Shown here: positions 53,760-64,000 of the stretch, piece after piece | Layout: each line of letters starts with the position of its first letter | How positions within the stretch are numbered: position 1 is the stretch's first letter | DNA from: Effrenium voratum | Taxonomy: Eukaryota; Sar; Dinophyceae; Suessiales; Symbiodiniaceae | DNA length: 64,000 nt | Reading direction: 5' to 3' | NCBI GenBank assembly: GCA_963377175.1 | Contig: CAUJNA010000189.1 | Location: forward strand, 103,894 to 167,893 | Position numbers and translations under genes: made by a program | Notes under the pieces: model-generated | What the model saw: the letters and a program-made list of their open reading frames with translations, nothing else | Told to the model about the DNA's origin: nothing | Databases searched by the model: none

Positions 53760-56400
53760 AACCCTGTGAAACCTCCGAAGCTTTCTGACCGCTCGGCCGC
53801 GCGCTTCTCAGCCAGTGCGGAGTAGGCAGAGCTCTGTGCCTGGGCGAGGGTTTGACCCAAGATCAACAGCTTATGATAATGTTGATCAAGTTCATCAAAA
53901 CTTGTGATGCTGTCGGCTGCGATGCATCCAACTCGGCCGGACATAAGGAAAAAGCCAATAGGCGAGGCCGCGCGGCTTGCCGGTTCTGTGTCAGTGGCTT
54001 TCCGTTCTCCAGTTTAAGTGTCCAGCCAAACACAAAGCCCACGATGAAAAGAAGTCGACTCTTGAGGGCGTCATGTGAAAGTCTCCCAAGTCTCAACTAT
54101 TTTTCCCATTTTCCCAAATAAGCAGACCATCAAGCAAATCTCAAACCAGCAAGGTCTCGGAATGGGGAGCTGCCCCCTCCTTTTCGGGTTGCGTGGATGA
54201 TTTCAGCACCGCTTACCCCGCAGCTTCGCAGATTCCCAGCTGACAAAAAGCGACACAAAAACACGGAAGCACGGAGACAGGGAGGCAAGAAAATACAGAG
54301 ACATAGGCACTGGACACCCTTTTCCAGCCCTTTCAAGCCCAGTCCTGCTCCACCGCACTGCGCAAGGACTTGTTTGTCCTCGTCAAGCATCCAGGCCTCT
54401 TACTTGTTTGCCCAAGCAGTCGTGGGAAGATTGGGCTGTGTTGCTGTGGAAATTTGGGGTGCCCTACATGGATGCGGGTGCCACTGCTTCAACAATTATG
54501 TTAACCAAACACACTGCGTGCCTGTCTGTCTCGCTTCCAACTTTGCAGAAAGCGTTGACGCTTCACATCATTTCAACAGCGTTGCGCCAGCTTTCGCTAT
54601 GCAGAAATGGTTGGCTGCCTTTGTTGTCTCGAGATGAAGAAACAGCATTGCAAAGTCATTTGATGGCGCCAATCGCCGGCCTCTTCGCCTGCTTGATTTG
54701 ATTCTCTAGGAACTGCCTGTCATCCTCCAGCGCCTCGGGAGGCATGGGCACCCCGGCTCACGATTATTGAGTCCCTGCAAATGCGCGGCACCCACGACCA
54801 ACTGTACAGTTTAGTTCTATTGAGTCAAGGGTAAGGAGCTTACAGAAATAAACATGTTTTTCTGGGACGCTTAATTTCAGCGCCACTCATGGAACATGCG
54901 CCATCAGCTAAACGGCTGGGTGCCCAGCATCGGCCTTGCCCTTCCACTTGTCCAACTCCTGACAGATCGTTGTGAAACAGCTCAAGTACAAAGCACCTGA
55001 GGCGATTCTGTTTCAAAGTGGAATACCTTCAAACAACTGGTAGCTGGAGTCAAAAGCAGCCAACGCAATATTTTTGAGGAGCGAGTGCCTGTCCTTTTTG
55101 TATTTCTTGACGAGCTCGTCCAACCGCAGGGCCTCGTGGGAAACATCCGGCAGTTGCTCTGCAACTTCACCGATGCGCGCCTCGTTCATGAACCAGTCCA
55201 GCTCCTCATGGCAATCACTACCACTAGCGGTGCAATTGGACGATCGCCTTCTCCAGGCACTGGATCTTGGCATCCCTTCTCGTCTTTGTTTCCTCCTCAT
55301 CTGCCTTCGCCACAAACACCATATGGCATGTCTGGTCACGAAATGGTCCCTTAAGCCCATTGCCCTTTTGGTTTGCAAAAGGCAGGATCCTTATTTCTGG
55401 TTCTAAGACATCTCATGAATGAAACCGCTCCAATGCCGGGCCTTCTGCTTTAACTCCTTGAACTCCTTCTGTACTGTGAACCTCTGAGAGACTTGCCCCA
55501 TGACATGTACGGAAAACAAACAACCTAAAGAGTTGTTTAGCGACCGACCTCGCAATCACCCTCACAGGTGGACAGTTGTAAAGCAGTTCACCGACAATCC
55601 AAATTAAACGCAGAACCGGGCACTTAGAAAATGACAGGCCACTTGCCTTAAGCGAGCTGCCTGTCCGCAACACGTTGTGCACCGCAACTCACAGAACTCC
55701 AGTCTGGCTTGATGCTCATTGAATTCTCTGGAAGCCTGGGTGCTGTTACACAATGAACAAATGATCTATTCGCTCCACCCCATGCAATCTCGCAATCGTA
55801 TCTGTCTATTCAGGAGGTTCTCCGGCGCCGTAGCTTGGGTCTCGGGCATGAAGCTCTTATAAGCCACAAAGAAGGCCTTGGACAGTTGCTCAATGCGCAA
55901 CATGGCGATGCTTGCCTCAATTGTGGTTGTCCGATCCTCACCGCAGGATTGAACATCCCACTTGCGCGAAAGTCGATGTCTTGACTGGAGCAGCACTCTT
56001 GTCTTGGGATGCTAGCAAACCTTGTCAAGCCCATGCTGGGGCCAATTCCTTCTCGTTCGCACCAAGTTTGCTCTCCACCCTCTCATCCAGCACGTCTGCC
56101 AGTGCCTGGCACACACGTAGGGGAGATCCCCTCTAAATGATTTGAGACATATGCGACCTTCGACGGATTTCATTGAAGGCTTTGAGTCAGGCGAAGGCCG
56201 GGAGGGAAGCCAGCCATACATCCTCCCAACCCAAATCCACCCTAAACCTGAACATTACAAAACATGTGGCATCTATCTTTCAATCTTGGACAATTGCCTT
56301 GCTTGGCATGGTGACTTAGAGGGTGACGCGCAGGACTTCCTCATGTGGCTCAAACACTTGCTCAATCAAATTGGTCGAAGACTGCTTGAGGTTGTGGGAT
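53760..56400 (-). CDS. Candidate spliced gene, helical protein of unknown family
   Basis: Minus-strand blocks with clear coding texture, 5' to 3': 56326-56400 (LKQSSTNLIEQVFEPHEEVL), 56030-56125 (VCQALADVLDERVESKLGAN), 55766-55955 (TIEASIAMLRIEQLSKAFFV, then AYKSFMPETQATAPENLLNR), 55409-55485 (FTVQKEFKELKQKARHWSGF), 55244-55350 (MVFVAKADEEETKTRRDAKI), 55013-55205 (EELDWFMNEARIGEVAEQLP, then ALRLDELVKKYKKDRHSLLK), 54300-54390 (LDEDKQVLAQCGGAGLGLKG) and 53760-53944 (SFDELDQHYHKLLILGQTLA). Heptad-like helices suggest coiled coil. The block at 55013 ends in a stop, so the gene may end there and the last two blocks belong to another. No family is recognised. Confidence 0.32.
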
Positions 56401-56589
56401 GATAAAACCGGGAACAAATCCAGAAAAAGCAGGTCAAAGGTTGGCTTTGGACTGAGGCCCTAGCACAGCCGTAAGCACGAAATAAAAAGTCCCCGCATTG
56501 ACACCAGCTCATGCGAGCCCAGCACCCCCAAAAATCCGCCGACCCCTTTCTCCAAAGGGAAGTTGCATGGGAAGGGTTTGTCTTTGTCC

Positions 56590-57082
56590 TTGTCTAAGTG
56601 ATGATTATCATCATTTCACATCATCCGGATCATCATCATTACTTCTTTTTCATTCGTTTCAAGTCTGCCGTTAGACCCGACTGGAAATGCAGAGGATGTG
56701 CTGTCATGATTGTCATGATAATTGCTGCTGAGGCTGGGGATGCATAGTGATGACTGTCATCGGGATGATGATGATGATGACGAACATGATGAAGAACATG
56801 ATGATGAAAATGATGATGATGATGATGAACATGATGATGAAAATGATGATGTGATGATGAAAATGATGATGGTGGCATGATCATGTTCCTCATCATGTTC
56901 ATCATCAAAACCGTGGCTCTTCTTTTTCATCTACGTTTCAAGTGTCCCGTTAGACCCGACTGGAAATGCAGAAGATGCGTTGTCATGATTGTCATGACAA
57001 TTTAACTGCTGGTGATGCTGAGGATGCGTAGTGATGATTATGAGGATGATCATCATCATCATCGTCATCTTCACCATCATCA

Positions 57083-57113
<31 letters not shown>

Positions 57114-57338
57114 GTTCATCATCATCATCATTCCTCATCATGTTCATCGTCAAAACCGTGGCTGGGGATGCAGAGTGATGACGCTAACTGCTGGTGATGC
57201 TGAGGATGCGTAGTGATGATTATCATTAGGATGATGATGATGCAAATGCTGATGATGAATTAACACGATGATGAGATGAACATGATGATGATGACCTTCA
57301 TCATCGTGTCCATCATTTCATCATCATTTTGATCATCA

Positions 57339-57387
<49 letters not shown>

Positions 57388-57514
57388 TCATTTTCATCAA
57401 AACCTTGGCGGTGTTGTTTTTTGAGATATGTTTCAAGCGTGCCGTTAGACACGACTGGAAATGCAGAAGATGCGTTGTCATGATTTTCATGATAACTGCT
57501 GCTGATGCTGGGGA

Positions 57515-57566
<52 letters not shown>

Positions 57567-57860
57567 TGATGAGGATTATGATGATGAACATGATAATGAC
57601 GATGATGATGAACATGATGATAATGATGATGACCACCACCATTTTCTTCATCATGTTCATCATCATCATCATCATCATGTTCATCATCATTTTCATCATC
57701 ATGTTCATCATCAAACCATGGCGCTCTTCTTTTTCACATAGCTTTCAAGTGTGCGGTTAGACCTGACTTGAGATGCAGGGGATGCGTAGTCATGATTGTC
57801 ATGCTGGTGATGCCGGGGGTGCATAGTTCATCATCATCATGATCATCATCACCATCACCA
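56590..57860. repeat. CAT/ATG array with strand switches and the ~100-bp module
   Basis: The same family as 23216-26260. Module copies are near 56655, 56935, 57430 and 57745, each followed by ATG runs that later change to CAT runs (56768-56880 vs 57049-57130; 57225-57290 vs 57297-57390; 57513-57630 vs 57645-57715). The ATG-then-CAT order forms palindromes of 60 bp or more. ATGTTCATC is a favoured variant unit. Confidence 0.92.
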
Positions 57861-58440
57861 TCTGATTGCATCCCGAGGTGTTCCGACGAAGCGATGGCAC
57901 AAAGTCCACACTTCGCATCCACAGCAATACATCGAAGTCTTGAGAAGAAAAAATGGCCCCCAACATGGTTTGCTGCCCGAGTTTCCACGCACCCGGGGCA
58001 CTTCTTGTAAAATTCAACAAGGTGCTTATTGTCACGCGAATTTATCCCGCAGTGGCTTGTTTGAGATGCAGGGAATGCGTCGTCATAATTATCAGAACAA
58101 CTACTGGTGATGCTAAAAATGCAAGGTTGATGGAAGGTCGGGTGTTTCCGTCTAAGTGTAGGTCCAGTTGATTGGTTGACGGACCTTTGCAGACATGCTT
58201 GTGGTCTAAGTTGAGCTTCACATTTCTTTGGGACCTTTGCAGGCTTTAGCGGGCTCAAACTCACGAAGCCTCGAGCGGTCTCAACCTCTGCCATATCCAG
58301 GCCACTTCAGACATCACGCTTTCGGGCCTCAAAAAAACTTGGAAAGGTCCCAGACATTTGCAGGAATTATTACTCCCCTCAAAGGGCCCCTCAAATTTGG
58401 GTCGGAACCGGCCTCCCCAGTGGTCTTTGGTCTTCTTCAA
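57861..58440. other. No gene recognised; one module relic
   Basis: The repeat module appears once more, degenerate, at about 58055-58125. The remainder shows no coding signal. Confidence 0.4.
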
Positions 58441-58830
58441 TCCTTTTTGTTTGGTACAGGCTTAGTTTTGGTTTAGTATTGCTTCGTAATGGCTAGTCCT
58501 GGTTGGAAATTGGTGTTGTATTGGCTTGGTATTGGATTAGTGTATTTTTGCACTGGTTAGTCCTGGTTTTAGATTTGCTTTAGAACTGGTTTTGGCTTAG
58601 TATTGGTTTAGGATTGCTTAGCACTGCCAGCACTGGTCAGCATTTGGAGAAATATTGGTATTGTCCTGCTATTTCAATTGCATGGAGTGTACCTTAAAAC
58701 TTGTTTTCTTATTCCCTATCAAGTGCTTCCCTCCAAGACATCTTCTTTGAACGTTTGTTTGGATTTGGATAGCTCTTTAGCAAATGATGGCTGAGAATTG
58801 GTTTTGAATTGGTTTAGCAGTGCTTGGAGT
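58440..58830 (+). repeat. Loose TTGGTTTAG repeat
   Basis: Diverged units such as GGTTTAGTATTG and GGTTAGTCCTGGTTTAG. A similar pattern occurs at 61840-62100 and around 28740-28870. It is not a telomere repeat. Confidence 0.6.
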
Positions 58831-58949
58831 TTGGAAGCAACCCAACTTCCTCTGACGCACCCTCAAAACCAGGGGGCCCATCGGGCCCACCTAACGTTTC
58901 GATGTTATTTAAGGGCTGCCGCCCTGTGCCGCCGGCCCCTTGCTGACAG

Positions 58950-59140
58950 CGCACGTTGTTATGACAATTATGACTACGCATTTTTTGTCGGGTTTAACGG
59001 CACACTTAAAGCATATATGAAAAAGAAGAGCAGCGACAATGATGATGTTTTTGATGATGCATGTTTTTACCCAACATAAGGGATGCTGATAATTATTACC
59101 ATGCATTCGCATCATCGCCAGCAGTTATGATGATAGTTGT
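58950..59140 (-). repeat. Two inverted copies of the CAT-array module
   Basis: GACTACGCATTTTTTGTCGG and TTTAACGGCACACTTAAAGC near 58971-59010, then CATCGCCAGCAGTTATGATG near 59112, are reverse-complement forms of the module in the CAT arrays, here without CAT runs. Confidence 0.6.
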
Positions 59141-59384
59141 TATTGGCCCCTTACGGTTTCGGTGGAAGTTTGTAGTCAGCCCAATGTGAACTGGGATTAA
59201 TCTTTCTTTACCAAGCCTTCTCCCAAGTCATTGGGATCCCAAAGTGTGCCTGGAGGTCGTGGTGCAGTCCCAGGATTTTAGATCCGTGCTCTGTGTCCTC
59301 GAGCAAGTCCTGGCGCGACTCTAATGCTCCCCCTGAAGCTCCGCAAAATGGTCTCTCTTCTGAAGCAGCTAAAGCTGCCTTGCC

Positions 59385-59389
<5 letters not shown>

Positions 59390-59421
<32 letters not shown>
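59390..59421 (+). other. 32-nt A tract, possible retroposon tail
   Basis: An uninterrupted run of 32 A. The preceding 250 bp is unique and contains no open frame of note. A poly(A) tail of a SINE or processed transcript is one explanation, and slippage of a short A run another. No target-site duplication was seen. Confidence 0.5.
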
Positions 59422-59424
<3 letters not shown>

Positions 59425-61839
59425 GGAGCAAAGAACATGCTAAAACAAGATGCTGGCGTGCCTCGCGCTTCTTCTGTATGTCCAGCGCTCTCTTTCGTTC
59501 GACGTTCAGCGAGGACAAAAACCTGACATGCTACCAGATTGGAATGCTGTGAGCCCAAAATCTCTCACACACACACACAGTGCAAACCATTTCTTGTACG
59601 GTCTCCATTCTGGGCGCAATCGAGGAGGGGGTCACCCAGCAATGCAACAAACGCCACAATGCGCAGGAACAGACAAAAATTGATGCTGCGACCTTCAAAG
59701 CAGTTTGAGTCGGGCGAAACTTGACTTGCGCGGCACATGGGCTCTGTCAACTCCATGAAATATGAATTGTGGCCGGTGGCTGTGTCCTAAGGATCTCACA
59801 GACTTGAGTACTGACGCAGATCACTGTATGGAGAAATGCAGAGAGACGTCACGAGTCAACACGAAACCAAATTGAATTGCACATGCGCCTGCGATTGATG
59901 TGTCATGAGAAGTGCATGAAGCCTTCATGGTACGGCGCACTACAAGACAGAGCGGCAAACATTTTACAGCAATTTAGCAATGTGTCTTTGAATTGATCAA
60001 GTAGTGATGCACAGATTGTACAAAGGTACCACAGTGCGGTGCAAAATGGCAACATGATTAAGGATGTGCTTCCACTGCAAAAAAAAGAGCCACCGCAACC
60101 TCAAAACGCAGAGGCGGTCTATCAATGCACCAATGAACAAATCAACCGCCCCTGTACCGCACTCTTTGCGGCAAGCCTCATTTTGACCCAACGACGGTTC
60201 AAGCCACATGCCAAGTGAGGGCAACTCCATCTTCGGCTTGCTAGTCAAACTGATCCCCCACCAAGCACTCATTCACAACTGGCACAAGCGACAAGCTGAT
60301 AACGTTTTCCAAAGATTGTCACGATATCTGTCAAGGTATGCGAACGACTCGAAAGCAGATTCAGCTCACAACTCGTCACAGAAGTACGTGTCGACTCAAG
60401 TCGTTCGAGGGATACCAACAAACCACGAGCAACCAAGCGTTGTGTCCCGGCGACAAAACAAAAAACAAAAAACAAAAAACAAAACAAGAAAACAAGAAAG
60501 AAAAAAAAGGGGGGGATAAAAAAAGAGACAACAAGAAAACTCAGCCGGAACTGGGCGCCCTGGGCGAGCTTTCGGGCGCCGGGACAAGCGCCATGGCTGC
60601 GGGCCCACAGCTGCGAACAAGCGAGCGGCTCTTGGCTCTCACGCCCACAAGCCCATGAGCCCATGAGCCCATGAGGCACGAAAAACTCCCAAGCACCAGT
60701 GTTGGGGGGGGAAGAGGTTCGGCGTCTAAGGCATTGGGTCAACACTGTTTGCGCAGCAAGTCATTTCCTTTAGAAAGGCCGCTTGATTCCAATTGCAAGA
60801 CGCTGCCCCGATATGCGCTTGCGCTCCTCCGACCTATCTCAATCTCTGAACGCAAATAGGTCCAACGGACTCCGCTGGGGCACGGCAGGCCAACACGGCA
60901 ACAAGTCGGCATGGAGAAGTCGCCTGTACCGCTTTGTTTGGGAACGCCACTTTGAACATGCCGTCACGTATAAACTCCTCACTAGCAGACTTGCAGGGTT
61001 GGGCGGGGGCGTGTGAGCTTCTGTGCAGTTTGGGCTTCTCGCTGACCACACAGGTCATCTTCCAGCCTTCTGCTACTGTTCCCTCAGTATGCTGGCATTT
61101 TTACCTGGGACTTGCTGTTGCAGCTTGCAAACGGCACGAACCCCCGGCTTGCAGAGCTGCAAGGTTGGCGAGTTGCAAAGATGCAGGATTGCAAGACTAC
61201 AAGGTTTCAGGTTGGTAGGTTTCAAGGCTGCGTTCCGCGACCCCGAGACACGCGTGACCTGGCCTACACATGGCAAGTAGCTCGTCAAACTTGCAGGTTT
61301 GATCTTCTTCGTCTTTGCCGTGCTCAAAATACAGATGGGACAGCTTCTATATTGAGACGCGGACACGGCTCAGGTTCCATCCTTGCTGCTGCGTTTCAAA
61401 ATGCAACTGCTCACCCTCGGTTCTGACACCCAAGTTGCTCCTTCTGAGTGTTCGTGCTCAGTTCATCCAAACACAAGCGATCCGAGCGCGCGGCATTCCA
61501 AATGGACTTGCTGTGCAACTCAAGCAACTGCGGGAATTTCTCACCTGGCAACATTGCAAATGAAGTGGAAAGAGCTTGAGATTGATGCGGCACCCGGTTG
61601 GAGCGCTGCGACGAAGCAAGGGTCTAGCCCTAAGCCAACCTAAACCAACCGTAAACCCGCGGGGGCGTTGAAAACGATGCTGGGTGGCAAAAACGATGCT
61701 GGGGATGTTGAGGCTGGTAAAACAGGTGCATGTTGTTAGAGCAAACTGAACACTGCATCGTTAGTGCCGAGCCTGGGGAAAAAGAACAACCGCCCAACCT
61801 AGGAAGAAAGCACCTTCCGTCAGTGGAGCGGGTTGTGGG
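59422..61839. other. No gene recognised
   Basis: Short features only: CAAAAAA units at 60461-60482, a G run at 60512, AGCCCATG three times at 60651-60674, and a loose TTGCAAG repeat at 61120-61215. Open frames up to about 158 residues overlap on both strands without motif. Confidence 0.35.
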
Positions 61840-62105
61840 TTGAGTTCTGGTTTAGGTTGGAATTAGTGCGGTCAGGGTTGGTTTAGAGTAGGTTTACGGC
61901 TGGCTTAGGGTTGCTTCAGGATTTGCTTAGGATTGGCTTCGGCTGGACTTGGGGTGGATTTGGTGAAGGTTTAGGGTTTCGCTGGAGCCTCTCTAGGGTG
62001 TTTTCAGGTTTGGCTTGAGGTTGGTCTAGTTGTGTCTTAGGGTGGTTTTAGTTGTGGTTTAAGGTGGGTTGAGTGGTTGCTTAGGATTGGTTTAGGGTGG
62101 GAAAA
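61840..62105 (+). repeat. Loose GGTTTAGGGTTGG repeat
   Basis: Diverged units containing GGTTTAGGGT, GGCTTAGGGTTG and GCTTAGGATTGG. The units are too irregular for telomeric TTTAGGG. It is related in style to 58440-58830. Confidence 0.6.
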
Positions 62106-62332
62106 GCCACGCAGACTCACCAAAAACACACAATAGCCAGAAAGCCAGCCCAAAGTGAGGCAAACAACAACTGAACAATAACCCTCCAACGATAGCAACG
62201 CATATGGGCTGAGGCGTGCCGCAATTGCGCGCTGGAGTGACCGAAAGTACGCGAATCCGACTGGCGCGGCGCGTTTACGGTACTGCGAGATGCGTCCATG
62301 AGGGGCGGCGAACCATCCGTCCTGCGGGTGTA

Positions 62333-62411
62333 CATATATATATATATATATATGCTAAGACCCCCTCCCAATATATATATATATATATGTACATATATAT
62401 ATATATATATA
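62333..62411. repeat. TA dinucleotide tracts
   Basis: Three TA/AT runs of 20-28 bases separated by GCTAAGACCCCCTCCCA and GTAC. Each run is self-complementary and together they can fold into a cruciform. Confidence 0.9.
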
Positions 62412-62559
62412 TTATGTGTGGCGCCCCCCCCCCCTTCCAGGGACCTACCTTTTTGAAGAGTTCGCTGGAATTTTTTGCGTTTTCTCCTTTTGGGGGGTCT
62501 TTCGGGGAAGCAGCAACAAAAGTGCATTTCCAAGAGTATTCTGGAAGCTTTAGGCACAA

Positions 62560-62935
62560 TTCAATTGTCAGTCGGCTGCCATCGAGGCCCAGATTTAAAT
62601 TCTAATCTCCTTCGATCTCTTTTAATCACAGATTCAAGATTCAAGACTCCAGGCCAAATTGTCCAACATTCTTGAATCGAAGCCCAGATTCAAATTTCAA
62701 TCTCTTTCAAGCCTTGTAAATCTAGGCTGAAATTCAATTCAAGGTTCCAGGCAAACTTTTCCAGGGAATCTTGCATCTTGAATCTTGAATCCAGGCCAGA
62801 TTGAACTTTCAATCTGGCTCAATCCAGATTGCAGGCCAAACTTTTCTAGGTGCTCTTGAATCTTGAACCCAGGCTCGACTGAAGTTTCAGTCGGTTTCAG
62901 ACGGGGCCTGGGCGTGAAATTCAATTACTAGAAGA
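62560..62935 (+). repeat. Loose repeat based on TTCAAGATTCAAG and AGGCCAAAC
   Basis: Phrases TTGAATC, CCAGGCCAAA and CCAGATT(C/G) recur every 80-90 bp, giving about four diverged units. Confidence 0.65.
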
Positions 62936-62993
62936 ATCAGAGGTACATCGTCCAGTCCTAGTTTGGCCCTGGTCTTAGTTGAAAGAGCCTTGG

Positions 62994-63010
62994 TGCTCCG
63001 CTACCAATGT
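62994..63010 (-). other. Possible LTR/primer-binding-site junction of another element
   Basis: TGCTCCGCTACCAATG repeats exactly the 16 bases that join the primer-binding site and LTR of the copia element (14672-14687). As there, the tRNA-like CCA end is followed by one A and then TG, so a 5' LTR could begin at 63008 and run to the right. The sequence on either side is unlike the first element, and no second LTR was found. Confidence 0.4.
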
Positions 63011-64000
63011 GGGGCCACAGGTCCGAAAGCACGCAAGGCAGGGCAAGGCAGGGCAAGGCTCGCAGGCGTTTTGCTGATTCGCGCATCGATGGCTTCGGTG
63101 ACATGTTCATGCAACGCGGATGGCCCTCACCTCTGGCGGCGGCTGACCGACAGACTGATCGACCCAGGCGGCCCACCGACCGACCGACCGACCGACCGGG
63201 GAAACTGCCACGGTTTGCCCTGCCAAACCTTGGACAAAAACTCGGGGGTGCTATTGCTGTGTAATGGAAAACCAACTACATATACATCCTGTGACAGACA
63301 CGGGGATTTCATCTCAACACCAATAGTTCTTGAAGGCAAAGCAAAGGGATAGCTGGGGGAAGCCAAAGCGCCGAGAAAGTGCGGTCGCATCTTCTGAAAT
63401 TCACCGGGTGATTCCCAATGCTTTCATCGAGCTGGCTGCGCCTCTCCCTCTAGGTAGGGTTGGCTGAGCTGGAACTGCCAATGAACTGCCAATGAACTGC
63501 CAATGAACTGCCAAGGTATACAAGCTCGGGGCTGCCAAATGAAACAAGCAAACAGAACGGCAACTGAACAAGGCCCACTGTTTTGAAGAAGATTCGTATA
63601 GCTCCGGCACGTTCCCAAGCCCTCAACTCCTCCACTTTGCGGCAGGAGCCAAGTGATAGCATGGTAAAAAGTCCGAGAGATACTCGTCCTTGGAAGGAAT
63701 GCGTTTGGAGCAAACCCACGAACTTTCCGGTCTTGCAATCAAGTTTCGCCAAACACCTCGCTGTCCTCATCCTGCCTGACAGACCAACAAATTGGATGCA
63801 TCCTGACTCAAATGATATCGTGGGTCTTGTTTGCTCTGAGAGCGGCAAAAAAAAAAACAACGCTCCATGACGTTCATGGGAAGTGGGCAGCTGGAGAGCC
63901 AAACAAACTGAGAGGGCCTCATCAGGTGCCCGCAGCTCCCCTAACGGAACATCGCAAATCGCCGTCCGGAGCCTGGGGCATGCGCAAGACTCGAACGCTC
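63011..64000. other. No gene recognised; short tandem repeats
   Basis: AGGGCAAGGC twice near 63040, CGACCGAC units at 63174-63199, and four copies of the 12-bp unit AACTGCCAATGA at 63473-63514. Open frames up to 150 residues lack motifs. Confidence 0.4.

Overview
The window looks like nuclear DNA of a dinoflagellate, most likely a Symbiodiniaceae-type genome. This is inferred from four things: one damaged Ty1/copia retrotransposon and part of a second, both with dinoflagellate-style polyproteins (KGKGK-rich gag tail, SAP and zinc-ribbon additions); short coding-like blocks broken by non-coding DNA; very large low-complexity and minisatellite arrays; and no bacterial gene organisation. No complete host gene can be called with confidence. 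No rRNA gene, tRNA gene, CRISPR array or spliced-leader sequence was recognised.

Layout. 1-5760: low-complexity T/G-rich DNA and a GC-rich dispersed repeat present in both orientations. 5760-15650: a CAT-rich composite repeat into which an 8.66-kb Ty1/copia element has inserted on the minus strand (6339-15002, 317-bp LTRs, 5-bp target duplication GCATC). 15660-16075: a G-quadruplex-prone G-rich tract and a CATC microsatellite. 16.7 kb: an isolated J-domain fragment. 18.4-21.9 kb: a 32-bp-arm hairpin, then 3.4 kb of almost pure purine strand with a ~90-bp unit and a 1.1-kb higher-order duplication. 23.2-26.3 kb: another CAT/ATG composite array carrying two short stretches that match the start of SSU rRNA. 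28.6-28.9 kb: a long inverted repeat. 29.7-32.7 kb and 36.4-37.9 kb: minus-strand candidate spliced genes. 32.8-35.3 kb: a 9-bp AT-rich minisatellite. 38.3-42.0 kb: a short candidate plus-strand gene, then 46-, 37- and ~45-bp minisatellites. 45.2-46.8 kb: pyrimidine and tetranucleotide tracts. 49.6-52.0 kb: a decayed copia gag-protease fragment. 53.8-56.4 kb: a further candidate spliced gene. 56.6-57.9 kb: CAT/ATG palindromic arrays. 59.4 kb: a 32-nt A tract. 63.0 kb: a likely LTR/primer-binding-site junction of a third element.

The most informative object is the retrotransposon. Read on the minus strand it encodes gag with a zinc knuckle, an acidic region, a SAP motif, a zinc ribbon, an aspartic protease, a cytosine-C5-methyltransferase-like domain, integrase, a charged linker, reverse transcriptase and RNase H. 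The methyltransferase-like module between protease and integrase is not part of the classical copia set. The coding region changes frame about a dozen times, yet the two LTRs differ at only 3 of 317 positions. This points either to a recent insertion mobilised in trans or to residual indel errors in the assembly.

Many long open frames in the window are only by-products of repeats whose period is a multiple of three and were left out. Calls for host genes rest on amino-acid texture alone and carry low confidence.
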